64,000 nt of DNA from Puccinellia tenuiflora (taxonomy: Eukaryota; Streptophyta; Magnoliopsida; Poales; Poaceae), in contig QRDG01000832.1 of NCBI GenBank assembly GCA_012064385.1, positions 194,730 to 258,729 on the forward strand. Reading direction: 5' to 3'. The notes beneath the pieces are model-generated. The model did not search any database and was not told the DNA's origin. It saw only the letters and a program-made list of their open reading frames with translations. The first letter of the stretch is position 1, and every line of letters starts with the position of its first letter. The position numbers and the translations under genes were made by a program. Shown here one piece after another: positions 33,507 to 44,493 of this stretch.

Positions 33507-33836
33507 TCAGAGCACACGAGCTGTTCGATGTAATGTTCATGAGAGAAAGAGTCTGGGTCGAGATGGTGACGTGTGGGCCCTACATGTAGTCTAACGGACG
33601 TCTGCTCTTGACTGTCACTGTTTGCTATTTCAGCATGACAGCGGGCCCCATCTGTCAGTTTAGGTGTTAGACGAGCGTCTCAGACGGTTAGCACGAATGT
33701 GGTGGTTTTTTGTTACGTGTTAGCACTGGGATGGTGGTTTTTTGAAACCCTAACGTATTGTGGTGGTTTTTTGAAACCCTAGCCGCAATTGTGGTGGTTT
33801 TTTGTAATTAACTCTTCCCGTGTCGCATGCCATGGT
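33507..33836. repeat. Unassigned DNA with repeated GGTGGTTTTTTG
   Basis: It continues the sequence split by the solo LTR. Four copies of GGTGGTTTTTTG occur between about 33701 and 33806, two of them followed by AAACCCTA. I cannot assign it to a family. It ends at a single N (33837). Confidence 0.5.
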
Positions 33837-33837
33837 N
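33837..33837. other. Single-N join between unrelated sequences
   Basis: Left of the N is non-coding low-complexity DNA; right of it a Gypsy RT region begins in mid-domain. The change of character at one N suggests a contig join of unknown gap length. Confidence 0.7.
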
Positions 33838-34841
33838 GGGGTTGGTGCGGTATGGCGCTCTATTGGGTAGAGGGGCGCCGGGAATGAGATCGATGCGATG
33901 TTCGATGCCACGTAGGGGAGGAAGTCCTTGAGGTAGCTCATCCGGAAAGACATCTTTGAATTCCTGCAAGATAGACAACATAGACAGAGGAACTTGGGTT
34001 AAGTCGTTAGTGTCTTTGCCATCTCCTTTGCATAAGAGTACGAAGTGGAAAGTGGATGGGTTTGCTCTCACTTCCCTCATCTCACTTTTGGTGGCTAACA
34101 AGACTACGCCGGGACTCACTCTTTTCCCTTTTCACTCACATTTGGCTTGTGGCTCTCACTCACGTGAATGTGGTTCGCTCTCTCACCACTCAACTCACTA
34201 GAGGATTGTTTATCTTGCTCTCGTACAATTGTCTTGGCATTGTCGGCGATGATTTGGCTTGGGGTCATTGGGCGGAGCACTAGGATCTTATTGTTCCATT
34301 TGAAGCTATAGTAGTTGGTGCGCCCATCATGAGTAGCGGCCTTGTCAAATTGCCAAGGGCGGCCAAGAAGTAAGTGGCAAACCGACATTGGGACCACATC
34401 ACAATCCACCGTGTCCTCCTAAGAGCCAATCGTGAAGGATACTTGAACCGTGTGTTGGATCTTCACGGTGCCGGAGTCACTAAGCCATTGCACATGGTAA
34501 GGATTGGGGTGCTTCTTGTACGTCAAGTTGAGTTTCTCACATAGCTCCCTGCTTGCCAAGTTGTGACAACTCCCACCATCAATGATTACCTTGATTGATT
34601 TGCCGTTGATGCCGGCCTTGGTTTGGAACAAGTTGCACCTTTGAGCGTCATCACCTTGGTTGATTGTAGTCAAGACTCGAGTGACAACTAGAGTGGGGTT
34701 GGGGTCACCATCACAATAGATGTAGTCATCGTCGTCATCCAAGCTTTGCATCGTGGCCACCTTGTTCAATGCGTGGTACTCATCTTCACTCATAGACTCA
34801 TAGTCTCCATTTTCATTGACGATCATCACCTTCTTGTCGGT
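33838..34841 (-). pseudogene. pol: CRM/Reina-like protease and start of RT
   Basis: The frame from 34829 contains the aspartic protease core, written IDGGSCHNLAS: aspartate 84 is followed by G-G rather than the usual T/S-G. After a TAG stop at 34419-34421 the same frame goes on through CDVVPMSVCHLLLGRPW, the second half of the protease domain. A frameshift near 34116 leads to the tether and RT start (EFKDVFPDELPQGLPP ... NRAPYRTNP), where the sequence is cut by the N at 33837. The RT active site is not present, so no enzyme could be made. The D-G-G form may be normal for this lineage. Confidence 0.75.
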
Positions 34842-36174
34842 GCACTCAAATGACTTGTGCCCTTGACCTCCACACTTGTAGCAAGTGATATATGACTTGG
34901 TGGCTTGGGGTGAGGGCGACGTCTTCTTGGAGGTTGTAGTTGTTTGCGGTGTAGGACTCTTGATATTGCCTTGAGCTTGGACTTGAGTGATGGTTGTGTT
35001 GATGAAGAAGCTCTAGTGGTGAAGAAGGACTTGGCCTTGACATACTTGAGTTCTTCGGCGACTTGGCGCTCGGCCTTCATGGCTTGATGAACTAGCTCAA
35101 CAAGGTTCTCATAAGGTTGGAATTCCACTATCTTCTTGATGGGGTACGTGAGGCCGTTCAAGAAGCGTGCCATTGATTGTTCCTCGGACTCTACAATGTG
35201 TGCACGGGAGAGAGTGGACTCCATCTCCTTGTAGTACTCGTCGACCGACTTGAGACCTTGCTTGAGTTCTTGTAGCTTCTTGTACAAATCTCGTGCATAA
35301 TGATGTGGTACAAAGCGCTTGTGCATTTCCTTCTTCATGTCATTCCATGTGTCGATTGGGTCTTCAAAGGATGCTTGGAGTTGTTCCCACCATAGTTGCG
35401 CATAGCCTTCAAACTCGAGGGATGCGAGGTCAACTCGTTTGTCTTGCGGCACCTTGTAGACGCGAAATAGTTTGGAGACCTTGGATTCCCATGCAATATA
35501 GTCTTCCGGGTCGTTGGTGCCATGGAACTTAGGAATGACGAGCTTGGGAGGATTGAAACGGTTCTTGCGATCATCCTCATCATCATCATCATCATGGTGG
35601 CGATGGCGGTCTCGGTGACGATGTCTTGGGTGGTGGCGTGGAACATAATCCTCGTCATCTTCAATATCAACATGATTGGAGGTAGCTCATGACGATGATG
35701 TCGATTGTCCTCATGTAGGTGTAGGGGATCCAAGTTAACATTTGGAATTGGAACTACTTGTCGAGGACGAGCTTGATGAAGTGGAGGGTCGATGTTCGCT
35801 TGAGGGCGAGGCGCTTCTTGACGATGTTGGTCTTGGTGTTGGTGATGGTCCAAGTTCGCTTGTGGAGGAGGTAGATCGTTGTGTCGACCTTGACCAATCT
35901 CACTTGGACCTTTGCTTCTTACGTTGGAACGATGTGAAGACCTTGAGCTTGATCTCGAAGAGTGCCGGTGTTGTCTTTCGAGAAGCAACCCCTCGATACG
36001 CATGGAACGTGCGTTGTTCTCACGTTGGTCATCTTGTATTTGAGCGAAGCGCTCAGCGTTTTCACGTTGCGCGGCCTGATGGCGCTCTTCATAGCGTCGT
36101 ACGTTGTCGTCGATGTACCTCCTAAGGGCCTCCGCTTGTTTGCCGAAGTCGACGTCTTGTTCTTCCCTAGCCAT
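34842..36174 (-). pseudogene. gag: CRM/Reina-like gag, frameshifted
   Basis: The likely start is MAREEQDVDF at 36174; an upstream in-frame ATG lies at 36189. The N-terminal part is a charged helical region (RRYIDDNVRRYEERHQ). The capsid core follows in another frame (EFEGYAQLWWEQLQ, KRFVPHHYARDLYKKLQ, EYYKEMESTL), matching Retrotrans_gag. A zinc knuckle CYKCGGQGHKSFEC at about 34848-34889 ends it in a third frame. Frame changes lie near 35690 and 34990. Gag would package element RNA in cytoplasmic particles. Length and domain order fit a Gypsy gag; the damage is at least two indels. Confidence 0.75.
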
Positions 36175-36189
36175 GAGAAGCAAACACAA

Positions 36190-37260
36190 GTGATATGTGG
36201 AATATGTGGTGGCTAAAAAAAACCGCTCTTACCTTTGGTTGATAATATTGGACAAGTGGGCTTGCCGTCCGAGACAATGGTGTCACAAGAGTAAGAGTGT
36301 TTGATTAGCAATCCAAAGCGACCCACACACACACTTATGAGGAGCCTGGGTATGGTAAAGTGGCAAGAAATCGAAACGAAACCAACGAAAAGGCTATTGC
36401 AAGAAATGGAGGATAACCACAAGGACCACGAAACAAAAGAGACTAACCATACAATCCGAGAAACAAAAGAGACTCACACGTGGAGACAAACGTGGACGGT
36501 GCGACTATAGGGAGGAGCAACTTGGACCTAACAAAGACTATGCTCGTGCCGCACCACCTCTCGAAGGACAACTAGCTCAAGTGTATGTGAAAGAGCACCC
36601 GATTTGCACAAGTGTGTCCATTTCTCTATTGGTTATTGGAGCTTGAGTATGGCTAGGATCACGGCTCGGCTTCCTCTTTTTTTTTTGAATCTTTTCTATT
36701 TCTCTTTTGCTTTTATGCTTTTGCCCGAGCCGAGTCCGCTACAACTAGATGCTCACAAGATTATGATATGGTTACTTGGTGTCACACAAGTGCAATGCTC
36801 ACACTATGAAGAGCTAGCTCCTAGGAAAAAGTTTCGCGAAATGGAAAGGGATGTGTCGGAAGCTATACCTTTGATGTCGTCGAGGTAGCGATGAAGCGAC
36901 ACGGAGATGAAGTCGGTGAGTAGTCGTGCGGCGGTAGCACCGGCCGAACGGGCGGTAAGACCGATTGCGGGCGGTAGTAACGGCCGTTCGGACGGTAGTA
37001 CCGCCGGCGACGAATTGCGCGGCACGCTTGGGCTTGGAGCGGAAAAGGCCTCCGGAAAACACCAACGGAAAGTGGGGAAAAGGTCTTAAGCACGAGATCC
37101 ATGGATCAAAACCACAAATCGCTCACCAAATCGAAAGATCGAACGAAATCCATATGGGCTATTTTTTTTGAATTTTCGAAATTGGTATGGGAAAGAAAAA
37201 TTTTGGTGGAAAAATGGCTAATAAAAGGTGGAAACACGATCCAAATCCGTGGAAACCCTT
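36190..37260 (-). other. Leader of the CRM/Reina-like element
   Basis: Untranslated region between PBS and gag, about 1.07 kb. It contains a direct repeat of GAAACAAAAGAGACT (near 36431 and 36462) and a GC-rich patch at 36925-37015 with several GCGGTA strings and the palindrome CGGTAGTACCG (36993-37003). No reading frame of interest. Confidence 0.55.
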
Positions 37261-37273
37261 GCTCTTGATACCA
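37261..37273 (-). promoter_or_regulatory. Primer-binding site of the CRM/Reina-like element
   Basis: The minus strand reads TGGTATCAAGAGC two bases after the LTR end. It is close to the initiator-Met form TGGTATCAGAGC, with an inserted A. Confidence 0.75.
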
Positions 37274-37678
37274 AATGTTGTAGGGCTAGGCCCGATCTTC
37301 ACGGATTTGAGGGGGAAACGGGGATGAACACGAAGAACACGAGGGGAAACGAGGGGGATTCGTGGGCAAAACACAAGGATAACTAGCAAATCCTGCTAAG
37401 AACTCCACCCAACAACAAACCCTCAAAAAGGTAGCCTTTGGATCGAAGAATCAAAGCCAAACTTACTCTTGTTGAAACCGATTGCTCTTACCGGCCGGTC
37501 CACCGATCCATAGAATCACCGCAGTGAAAGATTGGTATGCACTACTAGAGACACCGCAGTGAAAGAGTAGCAACAACAAGATCTACCTCAACGAGGCACC
37601 CTAGCTACGAGGGAGGAGGAGCATAGCTCACACAAGTCTCAGATTCAGTCTACCCTCGAAATGGGGAAAGTGGAAAGC

Positions 37679-37686
37679 TATTTATA
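37679..37686 (-). promoter_or_regulatory. TATA box of the CRM/Reina-like LTR
   Basis: The minus strand reads TATAAATA within ACTATAAATAGC, ~400 bp before the LTR end in element sense. The palindrome array starts about 30 bp upstream of it. Confidence 0.6.
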
Positions 37687-37716
37687 GTCTATTACAAAAC
37701 GGGGCAGGAAAGGTGG

Positions 37717-38040
37717 GGAACCGGCCTGGGGGCCGGCCTAGGCCGGCCTGGGGGCCGGCGGTCTCTGGTGGGTGACCGCCTGGGGGCCGGCCTAGGCCGG
37801 CCTAGAGGCCGGCCGGCTCAGGTGGGTGACCGGCCTGGGGGCCGGCCTAGGCCGGCCTGGAGGCCGGCTGGGAGGCCGGCGCGGGGGCCGGCGGCGTCGG
37901 GGTGTGGCCCGGCCTGGGGGCCGGCCTGGGCCGGCATGGAGGCCGGCGGCTTCTGGTGGGTGCCCGGCCTGGAGGCCGGCCTGGGCCGGTTGGGAGGCCG
38001 GTCGCCTCGGGTTGGGGCCCGGCCTTGGGGCCGGCCACCC
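37717..38040. repeat. GGCCGGCC/CCTAGG palindromic array in the Gypsy LTR
   Basis: About five imperfect units of roughly 55-75 bp, each containing GGGGCCGGCCTAGGCCGGCC or a close variant followed by GGTGGGTGACCGG-like spacers. Each core is a long palindrome. The array gives strong spurious ORFs on both strands (Arg/Pro/Gly-rich), which I reject as genes. Confidence 0.85.
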
Positions 38041-38335
38041 TGTCTTCGCATCTTCCCTCCTCTTCTTGTCCATCTTCTTGGATCTCCTCTTGTCCATCTT
38101 CTCCATCATCTTGGACCTTCTCTTGGTCATCTCCTTGACTCCATTGTGGGTCATCATCCGGGTGGATCCTGAGTATGCATAAGGTACCGGCATGAAGTAG
38201 CAAACCATTCAAAGGAAGGTCGAGATCACACATCGAGAGGAGCGAGGTCACCTTTTCATGAAGAGCCTTGACTCTTGATCTTGTCATTGGGCCATTTGGC
38301 ATGGTGTCCATGGTGTTGTCCACATGTGGGGCTAC

Positions 38336-39845
38336 ATCACTTCTGCTCAGATTTTAGCTGATATTTTGGGTTGTGTGGTATGGCAACTCCCCTTTACCTA
38401 TCTTGGTCTGCCCTATGGGAACCACAAAGCCCACTGTCCAAGATTTGATGCCACTTGTTGACAGAATTGAACGGAAGCTTTCTGCAAATTTCATGATGAT
38501 GGCTTATAGTGGGCGGGTTACTGTGATAAACTCCTTATTATCCTCTGTTGCCATATACACAATGTGCTCTATTAAATTGCCTGCTAGGATCTTGGAGCAT
38601 ATCGACAAAATAAGGAGACATTGTTTATGGAACAAGAAAACTGAGGATGGGGAAAAATGCAACTCTCTGATTGCTTGGAAGGAGGTCTGCAAGCCCAAAA
38701 AGAAGGGGGGTCTAGGGGTTCTTAACCTTAAAATCCAAAATGAGGCTTTGCTTTTAAAATCACTGCATAAATTCTATAATAGAGTTGACACACCTTGGGT
38801 TCATCTATTATGGAACACTTATTTTGATGGGAGAATCCCGCATGCTTTGGCCCCCTGTGGATCATTTTGGTGGAAGGATATTTTCAAACTTAATCATTTG
38901 TTCAGAGGAGTGAATAGGGCTGGAATTGTCTCTGGTGCCACTGTTTTATTCTGGAAAGATGCTTGGATATCTGATGAGCTTGCCATTTCACATCCTAGAG
39001 CATTTTCATTTGCCTTGCAGGAAGACATCTCTGTTCAATCATTTCTTACTACTGATAACCTTGCTGGCCTGTTTCACCTGCCCAGTTCTCCTCAAGCTCT
39101 GGATGAAGTCAGGAACTTACAGGAAATTACTGCACATATCACTATGGATAATTCTGTTCATGGTGATGATTGGGATCTGGTTTGGGGGTCCAGTTACTTT
39201 TCATCCGGCAAATACTATAATTTCTGCTTCAGGAATGTCATACCTCATGAGTCTTTTCTCTGGATTTGGAAGGCCAAGTCGACACCCAAGTTGAAATTCT
39301 TCTTTTGGCTTCTGTTATCAGACAGATTGAACACTAGGAACATTCTGCGCAGAAGGCATTATAAAATTGGTAACAACTTCTCTTGTCTCATGTGCCAACC
39401 AGCACCAGAGGAAACTCTGGAACACCTTTTCTTCAGATGCCCCTTTAGCATAAGTTGCTGGAATATTTTGGGCATAAGGTGGGGGTAGAATGGAAGCCGT
39501 CTGGATCTAATTTCTGATGCAAGGAATAACTGGAGGAAACCAATGTTTATGGAGATTGTGATTACAGGGGCCTGGAGTATTTGGAAGGAAAGAAACAGGA
39601 TGCTCTTTGATGGAGTGCCCCATCTATTTCATCCTGGAAAGAGAGATTTAAGGATGATTTTGCTTTGCTGGTTCACAGGACTAAGTCCTCTCTGCATGAT
39701 TTTATTTTATCTTATGTAATAAACCTTTAGTAGCTTTCTGGGGGTTCCAATTCCCCCTTTCTCTGTAAATATTGTAATTGGCTGGTTTTTTTTGGGTAAT
39801 GGAAAGCAGTAGGAGCCTTTCCTACAGTTATGTTACTCAAAAAAA
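38336..39845 (+). pseudogene. LINE, 3' half: RT C-terminus, zf-RVT domain, poly(A)
   Basis: The first bases encode AQILADILGCVVWQLPFTYLGLP, the usual plant LINE stretch after the RT core. A one-base insertion near 38412 shifts into a long frame ending at 39488. This carries MGTTKPTVQDLMPLVDRIERKL, WKEVCKPKKKGGLGVLNLK, FWKDAWI and the zf-RVT zinc-binding set (CLMC...EETLEHLFFRC). A further frame (WNGSRLDLI ... GAWSIWKERN) carries on to about 39720. The 3' UTR ends with A7 at 39839-39845. No RNase H domain follows, unlike the LINE at 5547. The 5' half was displaced by the Gypsy insertion at 38335. Confidence 0.8.
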
Positions 39846-42800
39846 GACATACATCTTTGCTCGTGATGAGGTGCTGCACTTGCTGCCCACCTCAACTGCA
39901 AATAGATTGTCATAGACTATGTCATGAAAGGGAAATTGTTCACCTTCATGAATCCTTGATTTTATTGGAAAAACCAAGGAGATGAAGCAGATCACCGGGA
40001 AGTCATCAATGATGATGGTATATTTGATATGCGCGTTATGGATGTTTTACCTAAGCAAGTACTCGCAGCAATGACTGAGTTATGACACTGGTCATGTTTT
40101 ATGAAACAAGATTTTCTGCTTGAGTTGCTTGAAAGGATGACGGGACAATGTGTGTAGGTGATGGCAAACAATATGTTGTGGTGGCCATCGACACTCTCCC
40201 TCCACATCTACCATTTGATAAGTTATTTTATAATCGTTTTTAGCTTGATCATTATAAGTGTGTATTGCCTCGGGCGAGACGATTATTCATATATGTTAGT
40301 GACAATTCGTTGTCCTATGTTTATGAGTAATATCTTTTATGGTCATACGTTGATTATAAATGGATTGTTCTTATCTAGACGATGGTAGGTCCTACATTCA
40401 TAACATTAATGCCAAAGGATACAAACTTAGTAATGAAAGTCATGTCAATGTTATATGCATGAAGAAGCTCCATTCTGATGGATCTCCAAGTCTTTAGATT
40501 TTGATCTTGTGACACATGCAAATTGTCCTTCATGGATAAAGATAACTAAGACTCCGTCTTCGGTTTGAGCAAGCAAGCATTTAACTTGTTGACAATCATA
40601 CATGTTGATGTGTGTGGAATCAATGAGTACTTCAACGAATAGTGGAAATCATTATTTCGTAAACTTCACCAATAATTTGAGTAGATATGTGTATATCCAC
40701 TAAATGAATTGCTGGTCTGAAAAGTTTGATGAGTCCAAACAAATTCGGAGTGAAGTAGGAAAATGAACTTAACAAGAAAATCAATTTCCAGCGATGCTAA
40801 TCGAGGAGAAAAGGATTTGAGTTATGGTTTTTGGCATATCATTGGAAGACTAGTGAAAGGAGTTTCACGAATTGCGCCGCATGGAACTCCATAGTGCTAT
40901 AGTGTATTTGCGCGTCATAGTCATACTCTATTTTGATAGTGTATGAAAAATAATATCTCTTATCAAATTATTGATATCATTTGAGTTAGGTGTTAGAATA
41001 AAAAACATTCACTTTAGGAAACCATCTAAATCCGTGGAGACAATATCATATGACTTGTGGCATGGCTTTTGGCCTAGATTGTCGTTTCTAAAATTTAGTG
41101 TTTCGATAAGTTCGAACCTAAAGCGGATAGATTCATCTTTGTAGAGTATCCAAGGATTTGGTTGGATACATCTTTCCCGACAAAGGCAATTTATTGCTGG
41201 ATCGTGCCTTACTCAAGAAGTTGTATCTTGACAGGGGTATAAGTGAGAGAAAAAGTAGAGCAAGACGAAGTTAATGAACTTTCCTTCTGGACATCAGAGT
41301 GGCGCAATGAAAGTTGTTTCGGAACCGTCCTCTGGAAGAAGCTAGTGATAATGATCATGAAGCCCTGAAATAAGCTCATACTAAGATCGTAGGTGTAAAA
41401 GAATACATTCCGGAAATCTTGTTATGATCGTCATGTTGGTGAAACATGACAAACCTACGGACTACAAAGAAGCGATGGTGGACCCAAGTCTGAAAAATGG
41501 CTATGAGCCATACATAACCCGAGATAGAATCCATGTATGTTTACCAAGTGGTGACTTGGGAAAATCTTCTGGATGGCCTGCATGCCGTCGAAGAGCAAAT
41601 GGATACTATAAAATAGACGTTGACGGAATGGCAGCCGTTCTATAAAGTTCGATTTGTCACGAAATGGTTTCAACAAATTCAAAGAGTTGACCACAACGAG
41701 ATTCTGTCTCAGGTGGAGAAACTTAAGTCTATTTAGGATTGTCTTAGCAACTACTACAATTTCAAGTTGGGAAATTGATAGATGGAAGAAACCGTGCTCC
41801 CTAATGGCAACATTAAGGAAGAGTTGTAGCTGTACAACAAGTAGGTTTTTCCTAAAGGATGCTAGACATGTATGCAAACTTCAGCGGTCCATTCATGGGC
41901 TGAAGAAAGCATATCGGAACTGGAATCTTCAATTTGATAGTGTGATCAAAGGATTTTGGAGTTGTCCAAAATGGTTGAAGAGACCTGTATTTACAAGAAA
42001 GTGAGTGGGAGTTAAGTAGCTTTTTGAACTCATATGTGAATGGCATATTTGAGTGGGAGCTAAGGAAAATTCCCTCGCCTTATATGCGGATGGCATATTT
42101 GAGTGGGAGCTAGGTATCATTCATTATTTTATATGTGATGACATATTGGGAATGATACAGATCCTTTAGTAAAGTATAAATGATTATTTAAGTGAATACA
42201 TTCTCTATGAATGAAGTTAAGAGTATTAGGCATTGGATCTATAATGTATATAGATCAAGAAGTTTAATAACATCAGGCCGGAATATTTTCCTAGAATAGA
42301 TTCTGAAGGTGTTCAGAATAGAACAAGCAAAGGAGTTCCTGCTTGTGTGACTAGGTAAAATATTGAGTTTATCTTGGCATGTCAGCAATAACTAATGAAA
42401 AGGATGTCTGACATCATCTATGCTTTAGCCAGAGATTCTGCCATGTTTATTGTGCTAAATGCTCGATCTGGTGTGACCCTAGTTCTTGGTTGAAGAACAG
42501 GTTCTAGAGCGATCCCTGGGTGGATCGATGAACATATGTAAAGTATATCCTTCAGTGTCTGGAGAGAACTGAAGATATGTTTTCTGGTCTGAGGTGAGAG
42601 TGTAGACAACTTGCCGTAAGGGGTTACAATACCGTAAAGAGTTACAATGCCGTAACAGAGTTACGATGATGCAAATTAAAGACTCTACCACTAGAAATCT
42701 CATATAGGAGAAGTCTGTTGTTTAAAATAGAACATGGTTAGTTTGCGAAGTCAGATATTATTGCACTGTCACGCAAATCTACATAGCTATAGGAGTATAT

Positions 42801-43135
42801 GGCTGCTTTAGAAATAGCAACAGTGATTGGACTGAGCGGGTTTTTCCGAGCATGTATGGTTTCCTTAATAGATCTCTTAGACTTTTAAGGCCCATGCTAC
42901 GCGAAGATTCGAGTCTCACTCCATCGCCGAAACATATATTTCGCCGTTATCATAAGATACGGAAAGATGTCAAACTAGGTGACATAAAGTTTTGCAAAGT
43001 ACATACAGATCTAAATGGGTTTGATCTATTGACTAAACGGTCTCCACGAGCAATGTATAATCTAAGCACCAGGAGGCTAATGGTGTTAGATCGAGTGCAA
43101 ACTAGATTATTTGAAATCTAGTGCAAGTGGGAGAC
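39846..43135 (+). pseudogene. Severely decayed Angela/BARE-type Copia interior
   Basis: No long ORF remains, but fragments in Copia order are readable. Integrase: IHVDVCGINEYF near 40595 and FEPKADRFIFVEYP near 41110. Linker before RT: KPTDYKEAMVDPS near 41450. RT: KDARHVCKLQRSIHGLKKAYRNW near 41855. Further RNase H-side traces reach 43100. A purine tract AAGTGGGAGAC (43125-43135) directly precedes the LTR. The decay is far stronger than in the other elements here, so this is the oldest recognisable Copia of the window. Around 42001-42150 a piece of RT is repeated about three times. Confidence 0.65.
42001..42150 (+). repeat. ~50-bp RT-derived triplication
   Basis: GAGTGGGAGYTA occurs at about 42003, 42051 and 42100, each followed by similar text ending ATATGYGRATGGCATATT. 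It is a local tandem duplication inside dead RT sequence, around the position of the YVDD region. Confidence 0.6.
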
Positions 43136-43367
43136 TGTAGGAGTTATGCCCTAGAGGCAAATAATAAAGGAGTTTTATTAGCATAACTCATATATGTTCA
43201 TAATAAGTTTTATACCATGCTATAAATGTATTAAGTGGAAACATTAATACAGGTGTGGTATATAAACAACCAGGTCCCTAGTAGCCTCTACTTGACTAGT
43301 CCATTGGTCAACAGATGATCAAGGTTTCCCGATTATGGACATTTATGTCAATTGACAATGGAGTCGT
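43136..43367 (+). repeat. Start of an Angela/BARE-type LTR, truncated
   Basis: TGTAGGAGTTATGCCCTAGAGGC opens it right after the purine tract; landmarks such as ACAACCAGGTCCCTAGTA match the minus-strand solo LTR at 45661-47427. It stops at 43367, where the second SIRE-type LTR begins. Confidence 0.75.
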
Positions 43368-44298
43368 TGAAAGGACAAGGATGTCGCCTATAGGGGGGTG
43401 AATAGGCGATTTCAAACTTTTTACGATTATGGCTTGATAAATGCGGAATAAAATTAGCGTTTAATTTATCAAGCATACAAAACCTAATATACTAGGTTCA
43501 CCTATGTGCACCAACAACTTATGCTAAGCAAGATAGCAACAAGGTGATAGCAAGATATAATACTTCAAGCATGAAGGCTATCACAATGTAAATTGCATAT
43601 GTAAAGAGCTCGGGTATAGAAATAACCGAGGCACGCGGAGACGAGGGTGTATTCCCGAGTTCCTCCTTGTTAAGGGAGTACGTCTCGTTGGAGGGGTGTG
43701 AGTTCGCCACAACAGGCCTACTCAATGCCACAAAGGCCTCACCCTATTCTCCGATGAACCTCACCACAAAGGCTCGGTTCACCTTCCACTATCGGAATCC
43801 TTCAAGGCGGAATCCGGAGCCTTTACAAAGTTCTTGAGGCACACACCCACAACTCAATCGGGGGCTCCCAAGTCACCACAACACCGTCTAGGGTCCAAAG
43901 ACCCAAGAGTAACAAGCTCCCCAACTTCACTTCCACAAATCTTCGTGGAGAGCACAAACCGATGCAACTAATGTAATGGCAAGAGCACAAGTGCTCAAAT
44001 CCTTCACTCTCAAATTCCAACAAAGCAACAAACGCTTTTGGGGGAATAAGAGAGGAAGAACAAAGAGGAGAACCACAAAAGAACTCCAAGAACTAGATCC
44101 ACTAGGTTCCCCTCACTTAGAGGAGAGATTGATTGGTGGAAATGTAGATCTAGATCTCCTCTCACTTTCCCTCAAAGATATGCAAGAATCATGGGAGGTA
44201 TTGAGAGAGGGGCAAGCTTTCCAAGGTCAACAATGGTGGGGGAGAGAGGGGAAAACGTGCTGGAAGTAGCTCTTAACCCTTTGGGGAAGAAGGGGGCC

Positions 44299-44306
44299 TT
44301 TTATAG
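44299..44306 (-). promoter_or_regulatory. TATA box of the second SIRE-type LTR
   Basis: The minus strand reads CTATAAAA inside GGGGACCTATAAAAGGCCCC (44293-44312), an imperfect inverted repeat around the TATA core, as in the other SIRE-type LTR. The palindrome array begins about 37 bp upstream in element sense. Confidence 0.55.
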
Positions 44307-44342
44307 GTCCCCACGAAAAAGAGCCTTTGCAAACTGCTTACA

Positions 44343-44493
44343 CCGGAGACTCCGGTGTGCCCAGACCGGAGACTCCGGTCCAAGGCCGGAGATTCCGGTG
44401 CAACTCCGGACCAGTGACCAGTGCTGCACCACGTTTTGGATGAAAAATAAACTGCGCAGACCGGAGACTCCGGTCTAGGGCCGGAGACTCCGG
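44343..44493 (-). repeat. CCGGAGTCTCCGG palindromes in the second SIRE-type LTR
   Basis: Plus-strand starts: 44343, 44366, 44461 and 44481 (CCGGAGACTCCGG) and 44386 (CCGGAGATTCCGG). In element sense the central base is T, as in the 5' LTR at 7634-7966. Spacing is 20-23 bp within clusters. Confidence 0.85.

Larger units (their letters stand above)
33838..38335 (-). mobile_element. CRM/Reina-like Gypsy (chromovirus) retrotransposon, 5' half
   Basis: On the minus strand: 5' LTR (37276-38335), PBS (37261-37273), long leader (36190-37260), gag (36174 down to about 34840), protease and the very start of RT (to 33838). The RT, RNase H, integrase and 3' LTR are missing beyond the single-N join. The protein style (LPQGLPPLRGIEHRIDLIPG, and HLLLGRPWQFDKAATHDG after the protease) is what I associate with CRM/Reina-like chromoviruses, but the clade needs an RT tree. 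The LTR end abuts LINE sequence at 38336, so it inserted into that LINE. Confidence 0.75.
37276..38335 (-). repeat. 5' LTR of the CRM/Reina-like element
   Basis: On the plus strand it begins TGTTGTAGGGCTAGGCCC and ends GTGGGGCTACA, so TGTAGCCCC...CCTACAACA in element sense; 1060 bp. The outer end is inferred from where LINE sequence starts and from the TG...CA rule. It contains a TATA box (37679-37686, minus) and a GC-rich palindrome array upstream of it (37717-38040). Confidence 0.7.

Noticed and set aside
37768..38323. Several 80-158-codon ORFs in the GGCCGG array
   Set aside because: Overlapping frames on both strands caused by a palindromic GC-rich repeat in an LTR.
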